Source: CAHJWO01 sp964245885
GTDB taxonomy: Bacteria; Verrucomicrobiota; Verrucomicrobiia; Chthoniobacterales; SZAS-18
Length of the DNA: 64,000 nt
Reading direction: 5' to 3'
Assembly (NCBI GenBank): GCA_964245885.1
Contig: CAXTOX010000002.1
Location: 1-64,000 of the forward strand
Made by a program: the position numbers and the translations under genes. Positions 40,173-49,877 of this stretch are shown here, one piece after another. Every line of letters begins with the position of its first letter. Position 1 is the stretch's first letter. The notes under the pieces are model-generated. The model ran no database searches. It was not told the origin of the DNA and saw nothing but the letters and a program-made list of their open reading frames with translations.

Positions 40173-41501
40173 CTAAAACGCCTCCGCGATCCGGTTGGCA
40201 TATTGTTCTTCAACCGCGGAAAGCGGCGTGAGGCCGGACCAAGCGCAGATGCCCTGCGCCACCCGGTCGGCAACTTGCAGGCGGTTGTTGCGGGAGCGCA
40301 GTTCCGGCAGGTGTTCGCAGAGCGCCGCGAGACGTTCGACGTAAGTGGAAGACCGGTGTTGTGCGAGCAGGATTTCGCGTCCTCGCTCGCCCTTGCGGCG
40401 GTGCCACGCGGGGCGGGCCAGGTAGTCGCGCAGGTGGCTCTGGATGTCCTCGCGCTCGTGCTCGGGACGCACGAAGCTGACCGCTTCCTCCGACATCGCC
40501 GCGTAACCGTCGACCCGGGTCACGAGGCTCGGCAGGGCGTGGTTCCAGATGCGGAGCTGGCTGGCGGAAGCCTCGCCCATCGTGGGGTAACGCAGGTTGA
40601 CCGCGAGGTCGCACCCCGCGAGTCCCGCGTCGAGCATCTCCTCGGTGACATACCCGTGAAAGGTCACCTGACCCCGCAGCCCGAGCGCGGCCACGTCCCT
40701 TTTCACGTCATCTTCGTAGCGTTGCAAGAGCGTCCCGAAAAGGTGCACCTCGAAACGGGCGCGTTCCTCCATGGCGGCCAGCGCGTGAAAGAATTCGATG
40801 ACGCGGCGGTTCACGTTCAGGTAACCGAAAATGGCGATCCGTACCTTCGGCTCCGCGGCAGTCGGCGGGCCTTCGTCCGGGAAGACCGGCGCGCGGCGGA
40901 CCAGCGGCTGCGCATCGTAGGGCAGGGTGCTCAACACGGCGGGCAGACCGGTTTCCTTTTCCACCGCGGCCAGCGTCGGCTGCGTGTGGACGACGGCGGC
41001 AAGGGCGTTGCGCACCGCCCAGGCCGTCATGGGAAAATTCTCGGCCATGAAGTCGATGGAGAGATGCTGCTTCCAATACAGTTTGCCGGCCGTCACCCCG
41101 GGCGCGCCGTAGTATTCGTCCATGAGGGCGAGATACCGCGGCTCGTCGTGCAGCCGCTCCCGGTAGATCCCCTCGAAAAAATGATGCAGCTTCAGGTCGT
41201 GGAGGATCACGATGCCCGGCTTGTACTGGTTGAGAAACCAGGTCTTGGCGAAGAAAGCCGGGTTGTTGCCCAGGTTGTAGATCGGCACATCGACCGCGTT
41301 GAGAGCGCGCAGGAGTTCGGTGGGAACGTGCCCGAGCGTGGCCGTGTGGAGACGGTCAGCCGCCGGTTCGTAGAACCCGGCCGGACGTTCGGCGAAGAAG
41401 CGCACGTCGAACCGCCGGTTCAGCTCGCTTTCGAGCCGCTCCGTGTTTTTCGCGATTTCCGAGTGTTCGGGCACGCGGGGGGAAAACCAGGCGATCTTCA
41501 T
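40173..41501 (-). CDS. Glycosyltransferase, GT-B fold (GT4-like)
   Basis: A 442-residue protein of the GT-B type: KIAWFSPRVPEHSEIAKNTE at the N-terminus, VILHDLKLHHFFEGIY, RIAIFGYLNVNRRVIEFF and VTFHGYVTEEMLDAGLAGCD as the Rossmann-like and donor-binding regions. The typical GT4 EX7E motif is not obvious, so the donor is unclear. It sits 3 bases after the next glycosyltransferase gene on the same strand, with a coiled-coil protein beyond. This run looks like part of a surface glycan or lipopolysaccharide locus. Confidence 0.75.
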   Translation of the reverse strand: MKIAWFSPRVPEHSEIAKNTERLESELNRRFDVRFFAERPAGFYEPAADRLHTATLGHVPTELLRALNAVDVPIYNLGNNPAFFAKTWFLNQYKPGIVILHDLKLHHFFEGIYRERLHDEPRYLALMDEYYGAPGVTAGKLYWKQHLSIDFMAENFPMTAWAVRNALAAVVHTQPTLAAVEKETGLPAVLSTLPYDAQPLVRRAPVFPDEGPPTAAEPKVRIAIFGYLNVNRRVIEFFHALAAMEERARFEVHLFGTLLQRYEDDVKRDVAALGLRGQVTFHGYVTEEMLDAGLAGCDLAVNLRYPTMGEASASQLRIWNHALPSLVTRVDGYAAMSEEAVSFVRPEHEREDIQSHLRDYLARPAWHRRKGERGREILLAQHRSSTYVERLAALCEHLPELRSRNNRLQVADRVAQGICAWSGLTPLSAVEEQYANRIAEAF

Positions 41502-41504
41502 TGG

Positions 41505-42487
41505 TCAGGCCAACAGCTTTGCCACCACCGCCTCCCAGGTGATCCCCTTGCGCAGGTACTCCTCGCGCCCCGCCCGGCCGAACGCCTTGGCACGCGGCGG
41601 ATTCTCCGCCAGTCGCACCATGGCCTCGGCGAGCGACGCGGCGTCGGGCGTGGTGACGTAGCCGCCGTGGCCGTCGCGGATGAACTCCAGCGGGCCGCCG
41701 GAGTCCGTGCAGGTGATGACCGGTTTGGAGGAGAGCATCGCCTCCAAGGTGATGTAGCCGTAATCCTCGTCCACGGGGGGATAGATAACGCCCAGGCAAC
41801 CGGCGTACAGGCGCAGCTTTTCCTGCTCGCTGACCCGCCCGTGGAACACGATCCGGCGCTTCAGCCCCGCATCCTCGATCTCACACTGGATCTTCGCGTA
41901 GTACGCGTCGTCCTCGCTCTCGCCGCAAAAAACCAGCCGGGCGTTGCCGCCGGCCAGGGCGAGCGCCTGCACGGCGAGCAGCTGGCGTTTGGCGGCGTTG
42001 ATCCGGCTCGGGAAAAAGAAGTAAGGTTCCGCGTCCTCGCAATAAAACGCTTCCGGGTTGCTCGGAGGATGGTAGAGCGGGGTGGAGTCCAACCCGCAGT
42101 GGTGCTTGAGCCGGCGGGAAACATTTTCCGAATTCGTGAAGACCGCCCGCGCTTCCGGGATCAGGCGCGTGTCGGCGAGGCGGATGGCGTCGCGCACCTC
42201 CCGGCCGTTGCCGTAGTAGACCATGTCGCTGAGCGGATGGTCCCACTGTTCGTAGGCCTGCCGGTGCTGATGCAAAATCCAGAGGACCTTTTCCGGGTGC
42301 GGGATGAGGTAGGCGGGAAACTTCAGCCCGATGACCCGGTCGATCTTGCGCCCGTTCGCCTCGCTGAGGTCGAGCAGACGGCAGGCGAGCATGGCGTCGA
42401 GCATCCGCTCGGGCGGGTACCACTTGAAGGGGATCGCGACGATCTCCGCCGCATGCCCTTCCTGGCGCAGGGCTCCGAGCAGGTTGC
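41505..42487 (-). CDS. Glycosyltransferase family 4, 5' end lost in an assembly gap
   Basis: A GT4 glycosyltransferase missing its first residues: the readable part begins NLLGALRQEGHAAEIVAIPF and continues with PYFFFPSRINAAKRQLLAV, RIVFHGRVSEQEKLRLYAGC and the GT4-type DEDYGYITLEAMLSSKPVI. Family members usually have about 20 residues before NLL; these fall in the 10-N gap at 42488-42497, so the annotated gap is too short. It follows a coiled-coil-rich gene and precedes another glycosyltransferase with 3 bases between them. Confidence 0.82.
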
Positions 42488-42497
42488 NNNNNNNNNN
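42488..42497. other. Assembly gap 3 (10 Ns)
   Basis: Placeholder gap between the coiled-coil gene (ending at 42500) and the truncated glycosyltransferase. By analogy with related proteins about 60 coding bases are probably missing. Confidence 0.95.
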
Positions 42498-42499
42498 GG

Positions 42500-42964
42500 C
42501 TACAACCGGTCTTCCTCTTCCAGTTTTCCCACCCGCTTCTCGGTGCGCGCGAACCGCCGCTCGGCCGCCTGCATCCATTCCGTCTGCCGCTCGACGTGGA
42601 GCCGGAGCTGGACGTTCTCGGCCAGCAGTTGGCGGTTGGTCTCGCGCAGGCGGACCAGCGCCTCCAGGACGATGTCGTTGTACCCACCCTGATTGCGGTA
42701 GAGCGGACGCAGCCACTTCGGCACGGCTTTGCGCACGGTGGTCTTGCCCCGAGCGCGGTCGATCATGCTGCCGACCTGCGCCATCATGCTCTCGCTGGAA
42801 AACCCACCCGACTGGGCTACCGCCAGCACCGGCGCGGCCGGCATCGGGAGGGTGTCGTCCGGCTGGGCGGCGGGGGTGGCGGGTGGGAAGGCGATGTTCT
42901 CCTGCCGCCGGGCCTCGCGACGGATGCGCTGCATCAGTTCACCGGGTTCGACCTGAGGCTTCAT
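42500..42964 (-). CDS. Coiled-coil protein next to glycosyltransferases
   Basis: A 154-residue protein with no signal peptide. Residues 1-25 (ELMQRIRREARRQ) resemble the N-terminus of small proteins often encoded beside glycosyltransferases in many phyla; residues 105-150 form a heptad-rich coiled coil (RETNRQLLAENVQLRLHVER). Function is not known; perhaps it organises the glycosyltransferases or a membrane complex. The next gene starts inside the gap at 42488, so the exact junction is unknown. Confidence 0.65.
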   Translation of the reverse strand: MKPQVEPGELMQRIRREARRQENIAFPPATPAAQPDDTLPMPAAPVLAVAQSGGFSSESMMAQVGSMIDRARGKTTVRKAVPKWLRPLYRNQGGYNDIVLEALVRLRETNRQLLAENVQLRLHVERQTEWMQAAERRFARTEKRVGKLEEEDRL

Positions 42965-43178
42965 GGCGGGGTGGGCGTTCGTTTTGCAATGGCTTGGTGA
43001 AGAGCGGTGGGAGCGCGGTTTTTTGGCAGCGCGACCATAACCACGAGTTGGCGGCTTGCCCAACGCATTTTCGCGCGGGGCGTGACTCGTCCGCCGCGCC
43101 GCCGCTGCGCGCGGCTGGCCGCGGCATGGATTTGTCCTTGCCCTCCAAGAGGTTCGCTGTTGTATGTACGGTCGGTAA

Positions 43179-46100
43179 ATGAGCGAAAACGATGCGGCCT
43201 TCCGGTACGGGAATTTCGAGGTGCTGGCCAGAGCGGACGGCGCGCCCGAGCTTCTCGGCGGCGGCTCCTTCGGCAAGACCTACAAGGCCCGGCACGTTTT
43301 CCTCGATCAGGTCGTCGCCCTGAAGGTCATCAGCGAGAAATTCGCCCACGACAAGAACGCCAAGGAGCGTTTCCTGCGCGAGGCCCGGGTTGTCCACGGT
43401 CTGCGGCACCCCAACATCGCGCAGGTCATCGACTTCGGCGAAGCCAACAACACGCTGTACTACGCGATGGAGTACTGCGAGGGCGGCAGCCTGGAAGACC
43501 TTGTCAAGCGCACGGGGCCGCTCGACCCGGAGACCGTTCTCCTGCTCGCCCAACAACTCACCGAGGCGCTCGAATGCTCGCATCGCCGGGGCTTCATCCA
43601 CCGCGACGTGAAGCCCGCGAACGTCATGCTCGCCGACAAGAGCGAGTCGCTCGTGCTCAAGCTCGTCGACTTCGGGTTGGTCAAGCCCATCGTGCAGGAC
43701 AACGAGCGGATGGCGTCGCTCACGCTGGACGGCCAGAATTTTTTCACCCCGCTTTTCGCCAGTCCCGAGCAGGTGATGGAGGAAGAACTCGACGCGCGCA
43801 GCGACCTGTTTTCCTTGGGGATGACCTTGTGGTTTTTGCTCAAAGGCACCGCGCCCGAGACCGGCTCGACCGCTGTGATCATGGCCAAGCGGCTGAGCGC
43901 CGACTCGTACCGGCCGCAGTTGCCTGCGGCCTTGCCGGCGAAGCTGAGCTTCATCCTGCAGAAGCTGTTGGAAAAGGACAAGGCCAACCGCTTCGCCAGC
44001 GCGACCGACGCCTTGCAGGCCATCCTCTCCGAGGACCCGGTGTTGGGAACGCCGTCCGCGCCCGGCCAGGCTTCGAGCGGCGGTCTGGGGGACGCCGAGG
44101 GCCTCGATCCGGGGGCCACGCAGGTGTTCGAAGCGCCGCCGATTTCCAAACGGCTGGCGGACAGGTACCAGATCGGCGACAAGATCGGACGTAGCTCGCT
44201 CGGCAACATCTACCGGGGGAACAAAACGGGGGACGTGCGGCCGGTGGCGATCACGGTGCTCGACGACGCGCTGCGTGAGGACCCCGAACGCATGGACAGG
44301 CTTCGGGAGGCCGTGACGCAGGTGACGCAAGCGGCCCACGAATCCATCTGCGAGGTATACGGGTTGGAGGCGTTCGACGACGCAGAGATCCTCGTGCGGG
44401 AATGGAGCGGCGGGATCAGTTTGCAGAACGTCATCAAAAGTCGCGGCTCCATCCCGTTCGCGGAGGCGATCCTGCCTCTGCGCGTGATCGCGGCGGGCGT
44501 GGATTTCGCCACGACGGCCGGCCTGAGCGGGGTGCGGCTGGCACCCGACGAAATCTACTTCCAACCGGCCGATGGAAGCTTGGAATTTCCTGACGCCGAC
44601 GCGCTGCTGACGACCAACCTGCGCCAATGGCCGCCGTTCCGCATCCGGTTGACCCCGATCCTGCTCGAAGACGAGGCTGCCCAGGATATCTCGATGACGC
44701 TGAGCGCGCAGTCTATCGGCAGTCCGCGCGTGGAGTTCGGCAGCTTGCTTTACCGCCTCGTCGCCGGGATGCAGGTCAAATTCGCCGCTCGTGTCAATCG
44801 CGGGTCGTACATCCGCACCTCGGGCCTCTCGGAGGAAGGCAACTGGGTTTTGAGCGGTTGCATCGTCGATGAGGGGGCGGGCGAAGGCGGCTGCGGCGGC
44901 GTGCTCCAGGCGTTGCAAAAGGCCGAGGGGATCAGCGACCACGATCCCGCCACCGCCACGACAATGCGCCAGCCGGCGGCGACCACCGGTTCATCCCTCA
45001 AGACGGGCGGAGCCAACCTGACGCGGGCCGTGCCCGCTGGCAACGTCACCCAGTCCAAGCCAAGACTCGCACCAGCGGCAACACAGTCCGCCAAGCCGCT
45101 CCCCCCGCCGCCGGTCGTCGCCACGCAGAGCGCGAAGGTGAAAACTTCGGCGGCACGCTCCTCCAAGCCGGTGGCCACGCCGCTGCCGAGGCCGGTCGTC
45201 CCGCCGACTCCCCCGCCGCCGATCCCGCCCGTGGAGCCGGTCCTTCACCAACCGCCAACCCACGTCGAGGAATATCGCGGTACGCCGCCTCCGCCGAAGC
45301 CTTTCCCGCTCGTGCCGGTCCTGGTGGGTCTCGTCGTCGCGGCGGCGGTGTTGGGCGGCCTGGCGTTCCTGCTGCTGCCAAAACCCTCGCGCGATGACGG
45401 CGGCAAACAGGTCGAGCAATCGCCGACGCCCTCGCCGACCCTGGCGGTGGCCACGCCGCGCCCCACGGCCGCTCCGACCATCGCGCCGACACCGCTGCCC
45501 CCGACACCAAGACCGGTGACCCCACCACCGCCTCCACCGACCTTTGTGCTGCACGTCGGCCCCCGCTGGTCCGACGCCACTTTCCAGCTCGGTGGCCGCG
45601 CCGTGACACCGGAACACCGGGGCGACGACCTGGTGTTTTCGCTGGATGGGTCCGGCGGCGCGCCGGCCGATCTGGTCGTGAAGGTGCCCGGCTACAAGGC
45701 GGTGTCCTACACCGCAAAGAACGGTTCCACCGGCGAGCTGCCCTCCAGCCCGGAGCGCGAGATCGAGCCGGTCTTGGTCGTGCTCAAGTCGCGTGAGACT
45801 GATTACTCGATCATCTCGTTTGCGTTCACGGGTGCGCTGCCGGGCGAGAACGTCAAGGCCCCGCCCGAGCGGTCGTATTCACTCAAGACCATCAGCTCGC
45901 CCGCCAAGCTCGTGTTGCCCACCGGCGTCTACGAATACGCGCTGCTCGGACCTGGCTTGCAGCAGGACACTCACATTGCACCGATGAAAGGAACGGTGAC
46001 GGTGAAGATGGGCGGGCAGCCCGAGGTGGTCGTGCCGGCCTCTTTCGCCGGACACTTCCGGGGAGCGTTTGACGACGACAAGAACCACGTGCACGTGATA

Positions 46101-46454
46101 AGGACGCTCGTCCTCAAACCCGGCCTCACCGAGGGTTGGGCAGACGAGCAATATTCCGCCGAAGGCAAACCCGATCAGTCGATTACCAACGTGCCCCTCG
46201 CCGAAATCGTGCTGAATTCTGCCGGCGTCTTGCAGGCCCACATCCGCTACGCGGGCTACCGTAACCCGGATGTACACAATTACGACGAGGTGCTCGAACT
46301 GAGCCATACGCCATCGGGAGGAGTCACGATGACTGGCGGGCGCGAAATGATGCCGAATGACCCCGTGATGCGTTCCGAACTCGAAAAGAGGCTCCAGGGC
46401 AGGCAGCCGCTGGGCAATCGGCCCGGAGCCACGGAGATGCGACCTGTTGACTGA
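43179..46454 (+). CDS. Membrane Ser/Thr kinase with a pseudokinase second domain
   Basis: A 1091-residue protein. Kinase domain 1 (12-285) is active in type: Gly loop LGGGSFGKTY, Lys in VALKVI (about 49), HRDVKPAN (about 142) and DFGL (about 165). A second kinase-like domain (330-595) keeps IGRSSLGNIYRG but lacks the catalytic Lys, HRD and DFG, so it is a pseudokinase. A 180-residue Pro/Thr/Ala-rich linker follows, one membrane span (about 708-733), another Pro-rich stretch and a 300-residue external domain. Intracellular kinase and external sensor are implied. It is divergent from the glycosyltransferase cluster, and the FHA transporter lies 5 kb away. Confidence 0.9.
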   Translation: MSENDAAFRYGNFEVLARADGAPELLGGGSFGKTYKARHVFLDQVVALKVISEKFAHDKNAKERFLREARVVHGLRHPNIAQVIDFGEANNTLYYAMEYCEGGSLEDLVKRTGPLDPETVLLLAQQLTEALECSHRRGFIHRDVKPANVMLADKSESLVLKLVDFGLVKPIVQDNERMASLTLDGQNFFTPLFASPEQVMEEELDARSDLFSLGMTLWFLLKGTAPETGSTAVIMAKRLSADSYRPQLPAALPAKLSFILQKLLEKDKANRFASATDALQAILSEDPVLGTPSAPGQASSGGLGDAEGLDPGATQVFEAPPISKRLADRYQIGDKIGRSSLGNIYRGNKTGDVRPVAITVLDDALREDPERMDRLREAVTQVTQAAHESICEVYGLEAFDDAEILVREWSGGISLQNVIKSRGSIPFAEAILPLRVIAAGVDFATTAGLSGVRLAPDEIYFQPADGSLEFPDADALLTTNLRQWPPFRIRLTPILLEDEAAQDISMTLSAQSIGSPRVEFGSLLYRLVAGMQVKFAARVNRGSYIRTSGLSEEGNWVLSGCIVDEGAGEGGCGGVLQALQKAEGISDHDPATATTMRQPAATTGSSLKTGGANLTRAVPAGNVTQSKPRLAPAATQSAKPLPPPPVVATQSAKVKTSAARSSKPVATPLPRPVVPPTPPPPIPPVEPVLHQPPTHVEEYRGTPPPPKPFPLVPVLVGLVVAAAVLGGLAFLLLPKPSRDDGGKQVEQSPTPSPTLAVATPRPTAAPTIAPTPLPPTPRPVTPPPPPPTFVLHVGPRWSDATFQLGGRAVTPEHRGDDLVFSLDGSGGAPADLVVKVPGYKAVSYTAKNGSTGELPSSPEREIEPVLVVLKSRETDYSIISFAFTGALPGENVKAPPERSYSLKTISSPAKLVLPTGVYEYALLGPGLQQDTHIAPMKGTVTVKMGGQPEVVVPASFAGHFRGAFDDDKNHVHVIRTLVLKPGLTEGWADEQYSAEGKPDQSITNVPLAEIVLNSAGVLQAHIRYAGYRNPDVHNYDEVLELSHTPSGGVTMTGGREMMPNDPVMRSELEKRLQGRQPLGNRPGATEMRPVD

Positions 46455-46468
46455 GCAGCATTTGTTAC

Positions 46469-46496
46469 GAAAATTAGGAGCGAGGTCGTAATTTTC
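46469..46496 (+). other. AT-rich inverted repeat between kinase and barrel genes
   Basis: GAAAATTA (46469-46476) and TAATTTTC (46489-46496) pair across a 12-base spacer, 14 bases after the kinase stop. There is no GC stem or T-run, so it might be a regulator site or nothing; it is reported for completeness. Confidence 0.25.
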
Positions 46497-46627
46497 AGGC
46501 TGATCGGTTTTTTTGTTTGACTGGCCATATAAAATCCGCCAAACAGCGTTCGTTCAATGGATTGCTCGCCGAGTCAGTCGGATACGCATCGTTGAACGGC
46601 AACCATTTCCACCTGAAAAATCCTGTC

Positions 46628-47995
46628 ATGCGACCCACCGAAGTCTCTCGCTCCAAGAATTACCGTTCGAAGTTTAACATTTCTTCCCTTCTCCTCGCGG
46701 GAGCTTTGTCCGTCGGCAGCCTTTTCACGGCTGGCGAGGCGTACGCGCTCAGCGGCACGTTGAGCGCGGCGGGCACGACCACCACACCGCGTGATTCCTC
46801 CGGTGCTTCGGGGGGCGCGACTCTTATCCGCACCGCGGCCAGCGTGCCGTCCACCGAGTCCCCCAGCTCCCAGGTCACCGGCCCGAGCGAACCTTCCTCC
46901 GCTCCCGCGCCGACGACAACGACGCGCACTTCCGGCGGTTCGCGCCGCCGCGCGCAGGAGGAGGAAGGAACGACCCGTCACCGGACGAGCGGCGGCAGCG
47001 GAATAAGCACCAAGCGTACCTCGCACCAGGGCGGCAAGTCCGTGGTGGAAAGCAAGGACAACAAAACGGTCGCTCCGGTCTCGACCGCGCCTGACCGCGT
47101 GCATTTTTCTTTGTCTGGTGGTTTCGAGTCGCGGTACATCTATCACGGCCTGGACATCATCTCGTTCAACTCGAAACTTCTTACCTACCGCTTCACGCCG
47201 GGCACCCGTTCCGGGGCGGTAGATCCGGCTCTAGATTTCCAAAAGGACAACAGCAGCTCGGCGATCACGTACGAGAACGCGGACGTTGCTTTCAAGGGAT
47301 TCCATCTGGGGGTCGGCTATGTGCGTGCCATCAGCGCAACCTATCCGTTTTTCCAGCAGTCCCGTGACCCCATCATCGCCGCCAACTTCTCGGTGCCGGA
47401 CCAGGATGCCGTTCCCGGCAATCACCGCCGCTTCTATCAGGAAGTGGATGTGAACGCGGACTACACGGTCTCCATCGTCGCCAACATCCTTGATGCCACG
47501 GTCGGCTATAACTCGTATTTCTTCGCCTACCACGATTTCAAAGGCGCGAGCTACCAGGGCGAGTTGTTCGGACGGTTGGCTTACAAGCAGTTGAAGTACG
47601 TGGTGCCGAGTTTCACGTTTTACCGGTACGTGTCAAATTACAATATCAACAGCGCGGCTGGTAATCTCAACGGCAGCTACGCGGAGTTCCGCCTCGACGG
47701 TTCGGTGCCGGTGTACACCAACAACCTTTTCTCGGTGGCCCTCGCACCCTACGCCGCCGCCGGGTATAACATCAGCTACTTGAAATACGGCGACAACAAC
47801 GTTGGCGGCTGGAACGACCTGGAGCTGGGGATCAAAGTGCCCACGACCCTTGGCAAGCACTTCACGGTCACGCCCTACGGCAACTACGGGCTGGACCTTT
47901 CCAGCAACAACCAAGCCATCAACAACTTCACCGGCAACGGCTATGGTGAGCGCACCCACTTCTGGGGCGGTGTGACGGTGGCGTACAGCTTCTGA
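46628..47995 (+). CDS. Outer-membrane beta-barrel protein with low-complexity N-terminus
   Basis: A 455-residue exported protein. A signal peptide (LLLAGALSVGSLFTAGEAYA) spans residues about 20-40. Residues 45-170 are Ser/Thr/Ala/Pro-rich and then basic, with no fold I recognise. The last 280 residues alternate polar and aromatic residues in many beta-strand-like segments and end in AYSF, the C-terminal Phe typical of outer-membrane barrels. Family not assigned; perhaps a porin or adhesin. The ATG at 46628 is chosen for the signal peptide; a start at 46517 would bury it. Confidence 0.75.
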   Translation: MRPTEVSRSKNYRSKFNISSLLLAGALSVGSLFTAGEAYALSGTLSAAGTTTTPRDSSGASGGATLIRTAASVPSTESPSSQVTGPSEPSSAPAPTTTTRTSGGSRRRAQEEEGTTRHRTSGGSGISTKRTSHQGGKSVVESKDNKTVAPVSTAPDRVHFSLSGGFESRYIYHGLDIISFNSKLLTYRFTPGTRSGAVDPALDFQKDNSSSAITYENADVAFKGFHLGVGYVRAISATYPFFQQSRDPIIAANFSVPDQDAVPGNHRRFYQEVDVNADYTVSIVANILDATVGYNSYFFAYHDFKGASYQGELFGRLAYKQLKYVVPSFTFYRYVSNYNINSAAGNLNGSYAEFRLDGSVPVYTNNLFSVALAPYAAAGYNISYLKYGDNNVGGWNDLELGIKVPTTLGKHFTVTPYGNYGLDLSSNNQAINNFTGNGYGERTHFWGGVTVAYSF

Positions 47996-48136
47996 GTTGT
48001 TTTCGCAACGTCCGCACCGTTCCGAAAGTTTTTCCGTCGTCCTTCTGCAAACACCGCCGGTCGAACCGTTCCACTGGCTCCCGTCGTCGTTCCATGCCGG
48101 CGGCGGCCTGACCTTCTATCATCCGAACAAACGCTT

Positions 48137-49024
48137 ATGTTGATTCCTTCCCGAAAACTCGGCCTCCTCACAGCGGCGGTGGCCCTCTCGCTGCCGCTCT
48201 TCGCTCTGCCCGCTCCGCACGCCATGGGGCAGGACGACAAGCCCAACACCGAGAAGAGCAAGACCAACGAGGCGCCGCCCTTTGACCGCAAGTCTGCCGT
48301 CGACGGCGGCCTCGGGATGCCGACGCCTTACGACAAGTTCATCGCGCTCGACCAGGCGCTCGGCAAAACGGCCGTCAACTGGAAGCAATATTTCTCCAAG
48401 ACGAAGGTGGACGTGGACGTGGACGAGATCGGCGAAACGAAGGTGGCCCTGCCCACGCTGCTCGGCTTCCGCATCTCCGACGGGGTCATGGCCATCAAAG
48501 CGCACGACGCCGAGTTGCTCAACAAATGTGCGTCCGACATTGAGGCGATGGCCAAGAAGCTCGGCGTCGGCGACGGCGAACTCGGCCGGGCCAAGAAAAT
48601 CCGCTCCACGGCCAACGCCGGCGAATGGCTGAAGGTGTTCATGGAACTCGGCTTTTTGCAGCAGGACATCATGAAGACGCTCGACCGCAGCGAGAACAAG
48701 GCGCAAGGCACCCTCGTCATCGTGGCGGGTTGGTTGCAGGGCGCGCGCTATGTCACCAGCGTGATCAAGGACAATTATTCGCCGACAAACTCCAACTTCC
48801 TGCGCGAGCCCATGCTGGTGGATGCGCTGGTCGCCAAGCTGAAAACCCTGCCCGACGACACGAAGAGTTCTCCGGTGGTCGACAAGATGCTTTCCTCGCT
48901 CCAGGAGATCAAAGGCATCGTTGACATCAAGATGGACGGCTCGATCCCGGCCGAGAAAGTCGACCGGATGAAAGTCCTGGCCACCGAAGTAGTGACTGCG
49001 GCCCTGGCCGCTTCGAAAAAATAA
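48137..49024 (+). CDS. Exported protein of unknown function
   Basis: A 295-residue protein with a signal peptide (LLTAAVALSLPLFALPAPHA, residues about 10-29). The mature part is acidic, with KVALPTLLGFRISDGVMAIK and a helical C-terminal half (DKMLSSLQEIKGIVDIKM). I do not recognise a family. It is the second gene in a run of five exported proteins on the plus strand between the kinase and the FHA transporter; spacing is 141 bases from the barrel gene. Confidence 0.7.
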   Translation: MLIPSRKLGLLTAAVALSLPLFALPAPHAMGQDDKPNTEKSKTNEAPPFDRKSAVDGGLGMPTPYDKFIALDQALGKTAVNWKQYFSKTKVDVDVDEIGETKVALPTLLGFRISDGVMAIKAHDAELLNKCASDIEAMAKKLGVGDGELGRAKKIRSTANAGEWLKVFMELGFLQQDIMKTLDRSENKAQGTLVIVAGWLQGARYVTSVIKDNYSPTNSNFLREPMLVDALVAKLKTLPDDTKSSPVVDKMLSSLQEIKGIVDIKMDGSIPAEKVDRMKVLATEVVTAALAASKK

Positions 49025-49055
49025 CAAACTCCGAATCCTGAACCGTTCCCGCGAT

Positions 49056-49529
49056 ATGAAGAAGCCCTTTCTCAAAGCTCTTGTCCCGCTCGTCGCCGCG
49101 GCCCTGCTGGGCTTCGTGCTGCCCGCCGCCAAGGCCGATCCCGCCAAGGCGGAAGACGACGCCTACCGGATGGCCGTGACCTATGCCGCCCGCGGTTTCC
49201 TGATGGCACCGACCAACAACAGCGGCGTCGGCGGCAGTGGCTACACCGTCCGCTTCCTCGTGCCGGTAAGCAAAGGCGTCGACTACGTGTTCTTGTGCGG
49301 CATGGATGCGATGGTCGAGCGTTCCGGCATCTACGTCTACGACGAGGTCGGCGACCTGATCCTCGACGATCGCCGCGGCATGAAGCGTTCCGGCGTGATG
49401 TTCCGCTCCAGCTACAACGGCACCGTGCAGGTGTACGTCAACATTTCCCGCGCGAGCGGAATGGGGGCTTACTCGGTGCTCGTCGGTCGCCGCGGCGAGG
49501 AGAAGCACACCGAGAACACCGAAGGCTGA
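49056..49529 (+). CDS. Exported protein of unknown function
   Basis: A 157-residue protein with a signal peptide (ALVPLVAAALLGFVLPAAKA, residues about 8-27). The rest is short, beta-rich, with VDYVFLCGMDAMVERSGIYV and NGTVQVYVNISRASGMG, resembling a small beta-sandwich. It ends in a charged tail. No family assigned. It starts 31 bases after the preceding gene. Confidence 0.7.
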   Translation: MKKPFLKALVPLVAAALLGFVLPAAKADPAKAEDDAYRMAVTYAARGFLMAPTNNSGVGGSGYTVRFLVPVSKGVDYVFLCGMDAMVERSGIYVYDEVGDLILDDRRGMKRSGVMFRSSYNGTVQVYVNISRASGMGAYSVLVGRRGEEKHTENTEG

Positions 49530-49601
49530 CCTGATCCGCTTTCGTCACTTCAATACCCGGCCCTTTCCACCTCCATTACTCAACCCAAAGAAAAACCAAC
49601 C

Positions 49602-49799
49602 ATGAAGAAACTGCTCCTCTTGACGGCGGTTGCCGCCTCTTTCTCTCTCGCCGCGTGCAGCGACGATAAACCTACCGTGGTCCACGAGACGCACGTCGTG
49701 CACCATCACCATTCGTCCGGCGAAAACGTGAGCGCCCCCGCGAGCAACAACCCGGATAATTTCCAGGCGGTTGAGCGGCCGGCGTCGTACTCGCGCTGA
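49602..49799 (+). CDS. Small lipoprotein with a His cluster
   Basis: A 65-residue lipoprotein: signal peptide ending in the lipobox SLAAC (about residues 15-19). The mature peptide carries ETHVVHHHHSS, four consecutive His plus a fifth, a possible metal-binding site, followed by a Ser/Ala/Asn-rich tail. Function unknown. It is too short for most annotation cut-offs, but the lipobox and its place in the exported run support it. Confidence 0.72.
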   Translation: MKKLLLLTAVAASFSLAACSDDKPTVVHETHVVHHHHSSGENVSAPASNNPDNFQAVERPASYSR

Positions 49800-49877
49800 T
49801 TGGTTTGACGTTCGGTCCGCTTCGGATTGCCATGTTTGCAAACCGCGCAGGCTGCCGTTATTTTCCCGGTGTTGCCT

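Noticed and set aside
40035..42692. Open frame of 885 codons on the plus strand across the glycosyltransferases
   Set aside because: It is antisense to genes with clear glycosyltransferase motifs on the minus strand and has no motifs of its own; it also spans an N gap.
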